Positions 25,689 through 35,127 are shown, numbered from the stretch's first letter. The stretch: DNA of 64,000 bases from Gammaproteobacteria bacterium (GCA_018819175.1 JAHJQQ010000023.1:1-64000), one strand, 5' to 3'. Numbers and translations are program-made. The notes: a model not told the origin generated them from the sequence alone.

Positions 25689-27077
25689 ATGAAAGCGCGG
25701 ATTACCCGCTTGCTTCCGCTGTGTGCAGCCCTGGCTGCAGCCCTGCCAACAGCAGCAATCGCCACCAACGGATATTTTTTAATCGGTTTCGGTGCAAAGT
25801 CACGCGGCATGGGTGGCGTTGGCGTTGCTTATGCGCAGGACGCCCTTGCCGCCGCAAGCAACCCAGCCGGCATGGTAGACATTGATATGGATACTATGCG
25901 TATAGATGTAGGCGGAGAATTATTCAGTCCGCCACGTTCCATATTCCACAGCAGCGATACCTTGGGGACAACTTCTGAGAGGAGCGGCGCCAACCTGTTC
26001 CTCATACCCAATATGGGTGGCGCATACAAATTCAACCGTAATATTGTTGTCGGTATGGCAGCCATAGGTGCCGGTCTTGGTACACGCTATAGTCAGGAAG
26101 TCCCAGGGAATCCCAACTGCGTGAATGGCAATACCAGCGGCGGTACTGATAGCTATTTCTTCAATTTCAACTGTAATGCGGATAGCAAAACCGTTGGTGT
26201 CAGCCTAATGCAGATGCAGATGCTGCCGAGCGTTGCATACAAAATCAACAAGCAACACGCGATCGGCGGCTCAATTGCCATTGCCGTGCAGACCTTTCGT
26301 GCTTACGGCCTGGGCGCATTTGAAGATCTGGGTTTTGCTGCATCCACGGAAAACGTCAGCGGCGAAGGTAATGACTGGTCTTATGGCGGTGGCGTGAGAC
26401 TCGGCGGTCTGCACAAGCTTGATAAGCAAGGCACACTCACCTTTGGTTGGAATTGGGCATCGCGCGTATACATGACCAAGTTTGATAAATATCGCAACCT
26501 GTTTGCCGAGCAAGGTAGCTTCGATATCCCGATGCATTACACGGTAGGCCTAGCCTACAAACCTACCAAGAAGCTGACCATTGCAGGTGACATTCAGCAG
26601 ATCCTGTATAGCACCATCAAATCAGTCAACAACCCAGGACCAAACGTCCTGGATCCCACCGACCTGAACCCGCTTTGCCCCGGTGACGATGGCGTAGATT
26701 CGGCTCGCTGCAACCTGGGCGGTGATGATGGCATGGGCTTTGGCTGGAAGGATCAGACTGTTTATAAACTGGGTTTCAATTATGACTATGACAAGGCCTG
26801 GAGCTTCCGAGCTGGCGTGAATTACGGCAAATCGCCCATCCCTGAAAGCCAAGTCTTATTTAATATGCTCGCGCCCGCGACCGTGGAGTGGCACGCAACC
26901 TTTGGCGCCAGCTACCGTCCGAGCCCGAACACAGAATGGTCATTCAACTATATGCACGCGTTCGAGAACACAATCACAGGCCCAACGGCATTTACCAACC
27001 GCCCCCTGGGTGCTGACAATGCGGCGATATCGATGTATCAAGATTCGCTTGGCTTGAGTTTCTCGTATCGCATGTAA
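25689..27077 (+). CDS. FadL/OmpP1/TodX-family outer membrane transporter
   Basis: 462 residues. A signal peptide (about 1-25, ending AAIA) is followed by the family start TNGYFLIGFGAKSRGMGG with GVAYAQDALAAASNPAGM, the plug-domain signature of hydrophobic-substrate transporters of the outer membrane. The rest alternates amphipathic strands and ends in SLGLSFSYRM, with an aromatic residue in the last strand for barrel assembly. The substrate cannot be read; fatty acids or other hydrophobic compounds are usual. A GGAGGAG ribosome binding site precedes the ATG. A hairpin (27097-27120) follows the gene. It stands between the VPLPA-CTERM twins and the large paralogous surface protein. Confidence 0.92.
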   Translation: MKARITRLLPLCAALAAALPTAAIATNGYFLIGFGAKSRGMGGVGVAYAQDALAAASNPAGMVDIDMDTMRIDVGGELFSPPRSIFHSSDTLGTTSERSGANLFLIPNMGGAYKFNRNIVVGMAAIGAGLGTRYSQEVPGNPNCVNGNTSGGTDSYFFNFNCNADSKTVGVSLMQMQMLPSVAYKINKQHAIGGSIAIAVQTFRAYGLGAFEDLGFAASTENVSGEGNDWSYGGGVRLGGLHKLDKQGTLTFGWNWASRVYMTKFDKYRNLFAEQGSFDIPMHYTVGLAYKPTKKLTIAGDIQQILYSTIKSVNNPGPNVLDPTDLNPLCPGDDGVDSARCNLGGDDGMGFGWKDQTVYKLGFNYDYDKAWSFRAGVNYGKSPIPESQVLFNMLAPATVEWHATFGASYRPSPNTEWSFNYMHAFENTITGPTAFTNRPLGADNAAISMYQDSLGLSFSYRM

Positions 27078-27096
27078 ACCGATTGGTGGGGAGAGC

Positions 27097-27120
27097 CCTG
27101 TGTCGCTAATACGACACAGG
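27097..27120. terminator. Hairpin after the FadL-type gene
   Basis: CCTGTGTCG (27097-27105) and CGACACAGG (27112-27120) form a perfect 9-bp stem with a 6-nt loop. There is no T-run, so termination is possible but not certain. Confidence 0.4.
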
Positions 27121-27198
27121 ACGAGAGATTACGGACAGACGACACTATAACCATTAAATATTCACGCCGTTACAAACGTCGTGGGGAGTCAATACAAC

Positions 27199-29838
27199 AT
27201 GTTCAAAGCCACTCAAATCAACCGCCAGAAAACCCTGGTTGCGGCAGTTTCACTGGCCCTGGGCGCACTTACACCGCAGATGACCAGTGCCACCGTCTAC
27301 ACTTTCAACTGGACGGGCTATTTCACCATGCTCGATTCTGGCGGCGCTGCATTAGCCAACACCAGTCTTCCGGCCAAAGGCGTCAACAGATTCCAGACCC
27401 CTATTACCGGTACGCTTGCCTATGATGACGCTACCCATAGCGGCACGATGACCATCAGCTCATTCGATTTCTTCTCGGGTTCTTCGCCTGCTGTGGCGTC
27501 GGGAATTACCTTTAGCGACACTGATGGAGGCGGGGCTGGCGCGTTGCTGCTTGGAAATATGCTGTTCGATTGGAACGGCAACACCGGCATTCCGGTATCC
27601 CTTGCCTGGGATGCCACCGGCCTGCAATCCTACTTGGCAGGCACACCGACAGTGGGTGACACCATAAGCAATATCGGCGCAACTCCGGCTGCTGATGGGA
27701 CCTACACTGATGCTACCTACGGTTATCTAGCTTTAGGCGCGTCACCTGTGTCGACCACGGAGTGGAACACGACGTTGGCGGCAGGCTGCACCGTAGGCGC
27801 TGATTCCGATTTTACGAACAACGTCGGTGGTGGCTGTATGAGTGTCAACCCCAGTGGTGCGCTGCCGCTGGTTGTGGATTCAGCTTCCAACGCGAACGAA
27901 TTCACCCAGGGTGATGGCGTGGGTATCGGCGGCAATCCGATGGCGGATGGACCTTTCCAGGGCTTCAACGCCAACTTCGACCTTACCAGCCTGACGCTAG
28001 TGAGCGATGGCTCAGGCCCCTCGTTCACCGCGCCGGCAAACATTACACAAACTGTCGCTGAAGCCGCCACACCAACCACTGCCACTATCGACATTGGTAC
28101 CGTCTCCGATGAACCTGGCAGCACAACCGTTCAGTACAGCACCGACGGCGGCAGTAACTGGATTACCGATAGTGGAGCCGCAAATAATGTGGTCTTTAAT
28201 CTGACGGAAACGGTAAACACCTTCCAGATAGAGTGGAGAGTATTTGTCACAGCAAACCCGGCATCAGTGTCCTTGAGCAGCCAATCTGTCTCAGCCACTA
28301 TCACCGACACCACGGCGCCGACATTCACCTCTCTCCCTTCCGATGTCACGGTATCGGTTGCCAGTACAGCAGACTCGGTCGTATTTGAAGGCCCCACTTC
28401 CGGCGCAGGTTCGGTCACCGTATCGGATGCCACTGATCCGGCCCCACTCATCGAATGGTCGCTCGACAATCTTAACTGGACGGCTGATACGGTAAGTGCG
28501 AATGAAAGTTCCACCAGCTTCGGTGCCGGTGCAAACACAGTGTACTGGCGCGTCACTGATGTGGCCGGCAATGTCACAACCTACCAGCAGACGGTAACCT
28601 TAAACCTACCAACTGGCATTACCGGTCAACCCTGCACGGTCGATCCGGACCTGCTCAATACGGCCATTGGTAACCGTCTGGTAAGTGGCACCTTCACGAT
28701 GCGCGACTCGACAGGCGCTATTGTCAGCTCTGCCGATCCGTTTGTGACTGGATCAATCAACACGGCAGCGGTTTGTACAGACGAAACCTGCACTACTTCG
28801 GGCGCAACACTGTCATCGCCGACCCCCTTCTATGGTAACCTTTGGACCACCAACACCATCCGGCTTTTCAACCAGCCTGGCACCTACAGCTTTAGTACTG
28901 TTCAAGACGGTAACCCAAGTCTGAGCATGGACGTTGGCAGCGGCGAACTCGGTGCACATATGCTATTTGACTGGTCTGTGAACCGCGACATCGATGTTGT
29001 GCTGGTGTGGAACTACGGTTGCGGCAGTTCAGAGCTGGTAACAACCGACCCGGATGGCGACGGCATCATCGGCACCAAGATGGTTGACGGACCGTTTAAG
29101 GGCTTCAATGCGGCCTTCGATTTGAAAACACTATCCGGTCAACAGCCCATTACTATAGGTGGCTATGCAACCACTATCCCGGCGGTCAATAACCCGATAG
29201 CGAACACCTCCCCATTACCTATATCAGCTGGCGCTATTGGCACCGTTTATGGTGGCGTTACCATCACAGCCGATCAATTAAGTGACTGGGGTGCAACCAA
29301 TGACAGCCGTGTTGTCAGCTCCTGTGTCGGTGGCTGTTTTGACTTCTCAGTCAGTGGTCGCACAGCAGGTGAAACGATACAAATTGTGCTGCCTCTCAGC
29401 GAGCCTATTCCGTGGTATTCGCTGTATCGTAAGTACAATGCCACATCCAACAGTTGGGCCAACTTCGTCGAGAACGCAACGGACAACGTCAAAACAGCCC
29501 CGCTGAAAAGCGACGGCAGTTGCCCAGAACCCAACGCCGGTGACTACACTGCATTTACGTCGGGCATTCTTGCTGGCATGCTGGAACCTGGTAACCAATG
29601 CGTTCAACTTACCATTACAGATGGTGGTCCGAACGATGCTGACGGCGTAGCCAACGGAACAGTGGTTGACCCTAGTGGCGTTGGTGTCACCTCGGGTCCC
29701 TCCGCACCCAGTGCCTCGACCAGTGACGGTGGCGGCTGCACCTTGTCCAACACCCAACAGGCCTCACAGCGTCTGGATTTGTTGCTGCTGGGTACACTGT
29801 TGGCTTGGTTTGGTGTACGCAAGGCACGTCAGCAATAA
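27199..29838 (+). CDS. Large multidomain surface protein: twin-type domain, Ig-like modules, choice-of-anchor U-like domain, GGGC anchor
   Basis: 879 residues from the ATG at 27199 (GGGGAG about 10 nt upstream; a GTG at 27181 is in frame). After a signal peptide, residues about 30-270 are homologous to the VPLPA-CTERM twins (LDSGGAALANTS, LLGNMLFDWNGNTGIPVSL, ADGPFQGFNANFDL). About 275-470 holds HYR-like or Ig-like modules. About 480-648 is a degenerate second copy of the first domain (GAHMLFDWSVNRDIDVVLVW, VDGPFKGFNAAFDL). About 650-830 matches choice-of-anchor U (QLTITDGGPNDADGVANGTV). The tail has GGGCTLS, a hydrophobic helix starting LDLLLLGTLLAWFG and a basic end, resembling JDVT-CTERM. 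It therefore combines the twins' domain with the anchor type of the cyclophilin at 4539. Confidence 0.88.
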   Translation: MFKATQINRQKTLVAAVSLALGALTPQMTSATVYTFNWTGYFTMLDSGGAALANTSLPAKGVNRFQTPITGTLAYDDATHSGTMTISSFDFFSGSSPAVASGITFSDTDGGGAGALLLGNMLFDWNGNTGIPVSLAWDATGLQSYLAGTPTVGDTISNIGATPAADGTYTDATYGYLALGASPVSTTEWNTTLAAGCTVGADSDFTNNVGGGCMSVNPSGALPLVVDSASNANEFTQGDGVGIGGNPMADGPFQGFNANFDLTSLTLVSDGSGPSFTAPANITQTVAEAATPTTATIDIGTVSDEPGSTTVQYSTDGGSNWITDSGAANNVVFNLTETVNTFQIEWRVFVTANPASVSLSSQSVSATITDTTAPTFTSLPSDVTVSVASTADSVVFEGPTSGAGSVTVSDATDPAPLIEWSLDNLNWTADTVSANESSTSFGAGANTVYWRVTDVAGNVTTYQQTVTLNLPTGITGQPCTVDPDLLNTAIGNRLVSGTFTMRDSTGAIVSSADPFVTGSINTAAVCTDETCTTSGATLSSPTPFYGNLWTTNTIRLFNQPGTYSFSTVQDGNPSLSMDVGSGELGAHMLFDWSVNRDIDVVLVWNYGCGSSELVTTDPDGDGIIGTKMVDGPFKGFNAAFDLKTLSGQQPITIGGYATTIPAVNNPIANTSPLPISAGAIGTVYGGVTITADQLSDWGATNDSRVVSSCVGGCFDFSVSGRTAGETIQIVLPLSEPIPWYSLYRKYNATSNSWANFVENATDNVKTAPLKSDGSCPEPNAGDYTAFTSGILAGMLEPGNQCVQLTITDGGPNDADGVANGTVVDPSGVGVTSGPSAPSASTSDGGGCTLSNTQQASQRLDLLLLGTLLAWFGVRKARQQ

Positions 29839-29858
29839 GCGCATAAGCGGCTCACTCA

Positions 29859-29889
29859 ACGGCGTAGCATCTGCTGCGCCGTTTTTTTT
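29859..29889 (+). terminator. Rho-independent terminator after the large surface protein gene
   Basis: ACGGCG...GCA pairs with TGC...GCCGT over 29859-29881, followed by eight T. It closes the transcript of the 27199 gene and isolates the exopolysaccharide locus. Confidence 0.85.
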
Positions 29890-30087
29890 GCATCCAATTC
29901 ATACAACCCTGCATGCAGCCGACTGATGTTTCTCAGCCCTGGCACGGGGTTATGCTTGACCTAGCTGGTGGAATTCTGTTGAATGGTCGCATTGTCGGTT
30001 ATATCCCCGGCCCAGGCATGCTCGTCATTTGATGACACGTATCCAGACCCGAACCCTAATAGAACATTTTTGAGGATATCAGACACC

Positions 30088-30663
30088 ATGACACTCAATC
30101 GCAGACAACAAACTTTTGCGGCTATTGCACTAGCGTTTGCCTTTAATAGTCCACAAATACTGGCCGCAACACCTGCCGACGATGCCTATAAGATCGAAGC
30201 AGGAGATGTTCTGGAAATTTCTGTCTGGCGCGAGGAAGGCTTGGAAAAGGACGTTATTGTTAGACCCGATGGTGGCCTGAGTTTTCCGCTTGTGGGTAAT
30301 GTGCAAGCAAGTGGCAAGTCTATCGAACAATTACAAGCCGAGGTAAGCGACAAACTCAAACGTTTCATTCCTGATCCTTCGGTCTCTGTCGCAGTCAAAC
30401 AACTTTCAGGCAACAACGTATACGTCATCGGCAAGGTCAACAAGCCCGGCGTATTCCAGGTAACCAGACGCGTAGATGTAGTTCAGGCGTTGTCTATGGC
30501 TGGTGGAATGTCGACTTATGCGGCCGCCAACAAGATCCAAATTCTCCGCCGAGAAGGTGGTAAGCAGACGGCCATTCCTTTCGCCTATGGCGACATCGAG
30601 AAGGGTGAGGATTTACAGCAGAATATCGTCCTGCGGGCGGGAGATGTGGTGGTGGTTCCGTAG
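30088..30663 (+). CDS. Polysaccharide export protein (Wza-type, Poly_export plus SLBB)
   Basis: 191 residues from an ATG at 30088 with TGAGGAT upstream. Signal peptide about 1-26 (ending LAATP-like), no lipobox Cys. The Poly_export domain shows AYKIEAGDVLEISVWREEGL and DGGLSFPLVGNVQASGKS, followed by one SLBB unit (NNVYVIGKVNKPGVFQV) and a final IVLRAGDVVVVP. Such proteins form the periplasmic and outer-membrane part of exopolysaccharide export. Compared with full Wza it is short, as in XrtA/PEP-CTERM-associated loci. First gene of the polysaccharide cluster, and no overlap with the next. Confidence 0.9.
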   Translation: MTLNRRQQTFAAIALAFAFNSPQILAATPADDAYKIEAGDVLEISVWREEGLEKDVIVRPDGGLSFPLVGNVQASGKSIEQLQAEVSDKLKRFIPDPSVSVAVKQLSGNNVYVIGKVNKPGVFQVTRRVDVVQALSMAGGMSTYAAANKIQILRREGGKQTAIPFAYGDIEKGEDLQQNIVLRAGDVVVVP

Positions 30664-30676
30664 ACCTGCGTTCGGA

Positions 30677-30713
30677 GGCCCGACTCAGGCGCGTAAGCAG
30701 CCTCGAGTCGGGA
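30677..30713. terminator. Stem-loop after the export protein gene
   Basis: CCCGACTCAGGC and GCCTCGAGTCGGG form a near-perfect stem with an 8-nt loop and one bulged base. No T-run follows. The remaining gap to 30958 is GC- and C-rich without another recognised feature. Confidence 0.4.
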
Positions 30714-30957
30714 GTCCCTTGCGATCGGGCGCGCGCCGGCGGCGCTGAATCCGACCACTTTCTATCGCCCCCAGCCCTTCGGCCCCTCCTCTGGAATCAC
30801 CCCTCTGCTCTGGACAACCCCCCTCAAAACCCGGATCATCACCCCTCATCCGCGGGGCTGACTGTCACGCGATTTAACGCGCCACATTCAAGAGCGCGGT
30901 CGATGGCGCCGTAAGACAGGAATGTCCACCTTTTTGAACCACCAGAGATTATTACCC

Positions 30958-32220
30958 ATGCAAAAGAGCCGCCTAAGACGTGGGCTTCTGGCGACCGTGG
31001 TTACCCTGGTCGCCTTCAGTCTGAACCTGCACGCCGCCGAATGGGTGGCGGAACCCTCCATCAGCCTGCGCGAGGAATATAACGACAACCTCCGCCTGAC
31101 CACCATAGATGACCACGAGGATACCTGGACGACAACCCTGGATCCCCGATTGAAGCTCAGTCGGCGTACCGAGCAGTGGGACCTCAACGCCAGTGCCCGT
31201 GTCCGTGCCCAAGCATACGAGGGGGGTGATGGCATAGATAACACCGTGGACAACTTTCTCGATTTGGCCAGCAGGCGCCGCTTTGAGCGCGGGTCGTGGG
31301 ACGCCAGCGTTTCCCAGATCAACGACACCACAACCCAAACTGAAGAGCTCGACCTCGATACCGGCCTGACTATCCGCCAGATAGATCGAACGCGACGCAG
31401 TTACACTATCGGTAGCGAGTACATGTTCACCGAAACCACTTGGCTGCAGGGCTCTGTTGGCTACCGTACAGCGGAGTATGACGACAATGTGTCCGTGGGC
31501 GGCGGCTCGACTGATTACGACACCCTCAGCCCCTCGCTGACGATAGTCCACCAGCTCAACCCCAGGACCCAGGTGTTCGGCGTATACAGCCACGCCATAA
31601 CCAAGTACGACAACAATCGCGATACGGAGTCGACCACCGACAGCCTGCAACTAGGAGCGGAATATAACTTCACCGAAACCTGGAAGCTGAACGGATCGGT
31701 TGGTTACCAGCAAACTCAGACCGATCAGACCTTCACTATTCCTGTGCCACGGTCGGGATTCGAGGCCTTCTTCCCGTCCATCTTCGATGTTGCCCGTGTG
31801 ACTGAAGAGATCGAGGACTCAGGCCTGGTCTTTAACATGGACCTGAGCCGCACGTTCGAAACAGGCAGCCTAGGCCTGATCGGCTCGCGTTCTGTCAACC
31901 CCGGTAGTGACGGCAACAGCAGCGAAGTTAACTCGTTGACATTAAGGGGCAGTCGCAAGTTCAGCGCTAAACTGTCGGGCAATCTGGCCGTTAGCTATCT
32001 CCAGTCGAGCGAGATAGGCACCATCATCACCGACCGGGACAGAACACGCTACCGCATAGCCCCGAGTCTGGCCTGGCAGCTGGATCGGGATCTGCGGCTG
32101 GATGCGGGATACACCTATACATCGGTGGATAATGACACCGCAAGCAATGACACGGCCACCAGCAATGCTGCGTTCATTGGCCTCGGTTACACTTGGCCGC
32201 GCATGGCGGTGTCGCGCTGA
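30958..32220 (+). CDS. Outer membrane beta-barrel protein of the PEP-CTERM-associated exopolysaccharide type
   Basis: 420 residues from the ATG at 30958 (an ATG 12 codons upstream is possible). The signal peptide ends near LNLHAAEW. The mature start EPSISLREEYNDNLRLT is typical of outer-membrane proteins found in PEP-CTERM/XrtA exopolysaccharide loci (TIGR03016-like). The remainder alternates polar and aromatic residues in beta-strand pattern (YTIGSEYMFTETTWLQGSVG, AFIGLGYTW). It may serve as the outer-membrane exit for polysaccharide, but this has not been shown for the family. It lies between the export protein and the chain-length protein. Confidence 0.82.
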   Translation: MQKSRLRRGLLATVVTLVAFSLNLHAAEWVAEPSISLREEYNDNLRLTTIDDHEDTWTTTLDPRLKLSRRTEQWDLNASARVRAQAYEGGDGIDNTVDNFLDLASRRRFERGSWDASVSQINDTTTQTEELDLDTGLTIRQIDRTRRSYTIGSEYMFTETTWLQGSVGYRTAEYDDNVSVGGGSTDYDTLSPSLTIVHQLNPRTQVFGVYSHAITKYDNNRDTESTTDSLQLGAEYNFTETWKLNGSVGYQQTQTDQTFTIPVPRSGFEAFFPSIFDVARVTEEIEDSGLVFNMDLSRTFETGSLGLIGSRSVNPGSDGNSSEVNSLTLRGSRKFSAKLSGNLAVSYLQSSEIGTIITDRDRTRYRIAPSLAWQLDRDLRLDAGYTYTSVDNDTASNDTATSNAAFIGLGYTWPRMAVSR

Positions 32221-32256
32221 GCATTTGACTCCGGTTCGCAGGACCATAATGGATAG

Positions 32257-32438
32257 CCACGGAAAGATACGGAAATAACGCTGGGGAAATTCTGATTAAT
32301 CCGTCATTGCGAGGCGCGTTGTGCCATGGCAATCTCCAGCCGACTGATTCTGATTTACGAGATTGCTGCGCCTCACTCGCAATGACAGGGATCACCGGTT
32401 TAATCAGAGCGTCCCTGGAAATTAGCCCCTTTCCGTGG
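32257..32438. repeat. Nested palindromic repeats (three families) before the chain-length gene
   Basis: Outer arms CCACGGAAAG (32257-32266) and CTTTCCGTGG (32429-32438) belong to the CCACGGA family. Inside them TCTGATTAA (32291) faces TTAATCAGA (32401). Inside those lies a CGTCATTGCGAGG element (32302-32318) facing CTCGCAATGAC (about 32376-32387) with a CAATCTC/GAGATTG inner pair. This fills most of the 310-bp gap between the barrel gene and the next gene. Confidence 0.75.
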
Positions 32439-32530
32439 ATTCCGGCTAGATATAACGCTGACAGAATATTAGTGAGGCCAGTTTAAGTACCATTCGAATT
32501 CGAACGTTTTTTGATGCAACAAGGCAGTCT

Positions 32531-34282
32531 ATGAACGAAGAAGAACAGACCAAGAACCTACAGGACTATATCGCCGCCTTCTGGCGCCGTCGTGCCCAGA
32601 TCACCGCCACCTTTGTGGTGATCTTTGGCATCGGCCTGATCGTGGCGCTGGCTTTGCCACCCACCTATCGGTCTGCTGCAACCATCCTGATTGAGGAACA
32701 GCAAATTCCTGCGGAGCTGGTGCAATCCACGGTCACCAGTTATGCCTCACAGCGCATCCAAACCATTAGTCAACGGGTCATGACCCGCAGCAATCTAATG
32801 GAGATTATCGATAAATTTGATCTCTACACCAAGGAGCGTAAGCGCGATACTACTGAAGAAGTTCTCTTCCAAATGCGTGACGATATCAAGCTCGATATGA
32901 TCAGCGCCGAGGTAGTCGATCCACGCACCGGGCGCCCCACCGCAGCGACTATCGCTTTTTCTCTGGCCTTTCAGGGCGAGCAGCCAGCACAGGTACAGAA
33001 GGTCGCCAATGAGCTGACTACGCTGTATCTGCAGGAGAATATCAAAACCCGCGCATCCAAAGCGCAAGAAACGCTGACCTTTTTAACTGATGAATCCAAT
33101 CGACTAAATCAAAAAATCGCAGATTTAGAAAAAAAACTAGCTGAGTTCAAAGAGGTCCACGCCGGAAATCTCCCGGACCTGCAAGACTTAGTGCGCTCAC
33201 AGATAGACCGTACCGAGCGTGATCTGTCCGACACCGCCACCCAGATACGTTCGCTAGAGGACCGTAAATTTTATCTGGAGGGGCAGCTCGGGCAATTAGA
33301 ACCCTATGGACAAGATGTTAACCTGAGCCCCGAAGCTCGCCTCAAAGCGCTGCGTACCCAATATACAACCACTGCCTCACGTTATTCCCCGGATCACCCC
33401 GATGTCACACGCCTCAAGCGCGAGATAGAGAGCCTAGAACGCGAAACCGGCAACGTTAGTAGCCGCGACACGCTCCTGGATCAAATCGCTAGCCGCAATA
33501 TAGAGCTGGCCAGCGTGCAGGATAAGTATTCAGATGAACATCCCGATGTGGTACGAATCAAACGTGAGATAGCAGCGCTAGAAGCCAACTTGGCCAAAGC
33601 GCCTGCGAACAGCAGTTCTGACCAACGGCGCAACCCGGATAATCCAGCGTACATAACATTGCAAGCTCAGCTCAACTCGACTGACAACGAGATACGCTCG
33701 CTGCAGACCAAGCGGACTGACCTAGAGAAAAAACGAACCGAATATGAGCAGCGCTTGACGACTATGCCACAGGTCGAAGGCGAGTACCGTAACATTGCCC
33801 GGGATTTGCAAAACGCATCTACTCAGTACCAGGAAATCAATGCGAAAAGGATGCAGGCCCAGATCGCCCAGCAACTTGAAACCGAAAGTAAGGGCGAGCG
33901 CTTTACACTGATCGAACCACCGGTCTTGCCGGAAGAACCGATCAAGCCAAATCGGCCTGCCATTGTTTTCCTCAGTCTGGTACTTGCCCTCGGTGCAGGC
34001 CTGGGTTATGCCGCAGTCGCGGAAAGTCTCGATAGCACAGTGCGTGGTGCCAAGGGTGTTTTAGCCACACTGCAGGTCGCGCCACTGGCAGTTATCCCCT
34101 ATCTGGCATCAGATCGAGAAACCGCCGCGCAGCGCAAACATCGGCGTATGTTGGTCTACGGCGCTGTCGCAATCGTCTTCACTGCGGTTATTCTGGTTCA
34201 TTTCCTCGTCTCGCCACTTGATGTGCTTTGGTTCCGCGCGCTGCGCAAAGCCACCAAAGTGACCGGTATAGACCTGGAATAG
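32531..34282 (+). CDS. Polysaccharide chain-length determinant (Wzz/GumC-like, XrtA-system type)
   Basis: 583 residues. A cytoplasmic start precedes TM1 (about 24-46), then a long periplasmic coiled-coil part (about 60-470), TM2 (starting near 478, after PVLPEEPIKPNRP, the Wzz/GumC proline motif) and a further C-terminal TM (about 545-565). It sets polysaccharide chain length at the inner membrane together with the export protein and tyrosine kinase. Two related segments, YSPDHPDVTRLKREIESLE and YSDEHPDVVRIKREIAALE, about 50 residues apart, suggest an internal duplication in the coiled coil. The kinase gene follows after 56 bp. Confidence 0.92.
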   Translation: MNEEEQTKNLQDYIAAFWRRRAQITATFVVIFGIGLIVALALPPTYRSAATILIEEQQIPAELVQSTVTSYASQRIQTISQRVMTRSNLMEIIDKFDLYTKERKRDTTEEVLFQMRDDIKLDMISAEVVDPRTGRPTAATIAFSLAFQGEQPAQVQKVANELTTLYLQENIKTRASKAQETLTFLTDESNRLNQKIADLEKKLAEFKEVHAGNLPDLQDLVRSQIDRTERDLSDTATQIRSLEDRKFYLEGQLGQLEPYGQDVNLSPEARLKALRTQYTTTASRYSPDHPDVTRLKREIESLERETGNVSSRDTLLDQIASRNIELASVQDKYSDEHPDVVRIKREIAALEANLAKAPANSSSDQRRNPDNPAYITLQAQLNSTDNEIRSLQTKRTDLEKKRTEYEQRLTTMPQVEGEYRNIARDLQNASTQYQEINAKRMQAQIAQQLETESKGERFTLIEPPVLPEEPIKPNRPAIVFLSLVLALGAGLGYAAVAESLDSTVRGAKGVLATLQVAPLAVIPYLASDRETAAQRKHRRMLVYGAVAIVFTAVILVHFLVSPLDVLWFRALRKATKVTGIDLE

Positions 34283-34338
34283 CTGACAGAGAATATTATC
34301 GTGCGGGCGTCGCACCGCCGATTTAGAGGTAGTATATT

Positions 34339-35127
34339 ATGGAACGCATTAAAGAAGCACTGGAACGAGCCCGTCAAGAACGAGGAGATGCACCTGCCAG
34401 TCCACGCCCTGCAGCGCCTACCGCCGCTGCGCGCTCGGTCGATATCAACTATACCCAGACCCGTACCACACCGGTGTCTTCCGGGATGTTGCGCAGCCAC
34501 CGCATTATTGCGGGCCTTCCGGACGGAGAATTCACCGCCGCTTACCGGATTCTGCGCACCCAGGTGCTGCAACGCCTGAAAGAGAACGACTGGAACGTGC
34601 TCGCCATCACCAGCCCGGGGGAGGATGAGGGCAAGACCCTGACCGCCATCAATCTGGCTATCAGTCTGGCCATGGAAGTGAGCTACACCGTGCTGCTGGT
34701 CGATGCGAATCTGCGCCACCCCAGCATCCATGAACATATGAACATTCCGGCCGGCAAGGGTCTTAGCGAATACCTGCTCGACGACATACCCCTATCTGAT
34801 CTGTTGGTACACCCGGAAAACCTGGAGCAAGTGGTCATACTGCCCGGTGGCAGACCCGTGCAAAATTCGGCTGAGCTGCTGAACTCCCCGAAAATGGTGC
34901 AACTGGTCAAAGAGCTGAAAACCCGCTATCCCAGCCGCATTGTGATTTTCGATCTGCCGCCGGTCCTGTCCGCCGCAGACGCCCTGGCTTTCGCGCCCTA
35001 CGTCGATGCCGCCCTGCTGGTGCTCGAAGAAGGCAAGACCAGCCAGGAAGACGCCCGTCGCACCGTGGAACTGCTGGATTGCACCAATGTCATAGGTACG
35101 GTGCTGAACAAGGCCAACCGTGACTGA
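34339..35127 (+). CDS. CpsD/CapB-type tyrosine autokinase of the exopolysaccharide locus
   Basis: 262 residues. Bacterial tyrosine kinase fold with deviant Walker A SPGEDEGKT (92-100), Walker A' VLLVDANLRHPS (about 118-129) and Walker B VIFDLPPVL. It normally regulates the chain-length protein encoded just upstream. The N-terminal ~50 residues are a Pro/Ala-rich linker. Unlike most BY-kinases, the C-terminus (GTVLNKANRD) has no tyrosine cluster, so autophosphorylation, if any, would be elsewhere. The ATPase gene follows 20 bp downstream. Confidence 0.9.
   Translation: MERIKEALERARQERGDAPASPRPAAPTAAARSVDINYTQTRTTPVSSGMLRSHRIIAGLPDGEFTAAYRILRTQVLQRLKENDWNVLAITSPGEDEGKTLTAINLAISLAMEVSYTVLLVDANLRHPSIHEHMNIPAGKGLSEYLLDDIPLSDLLVHPENLEQVVILPGGRPVQNSAELLNSPKMVQLVKELKTRYPSRIVIFDLPPVLSAADALAFAPYVDAALLVLEEGKTSQEDARRTVELLDCTNVIGTVLNKANRD

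Noticed and set aside
29938..29957. Sigma54-like promoter TGGCACGGGGTTATGCT before the export gene
   Set aside because: GG and GC elements are 11 bp apart instead of 10, which normally abolishes sigma54 recognition; kept only as a remark because such loci are often sigma54-controlled.
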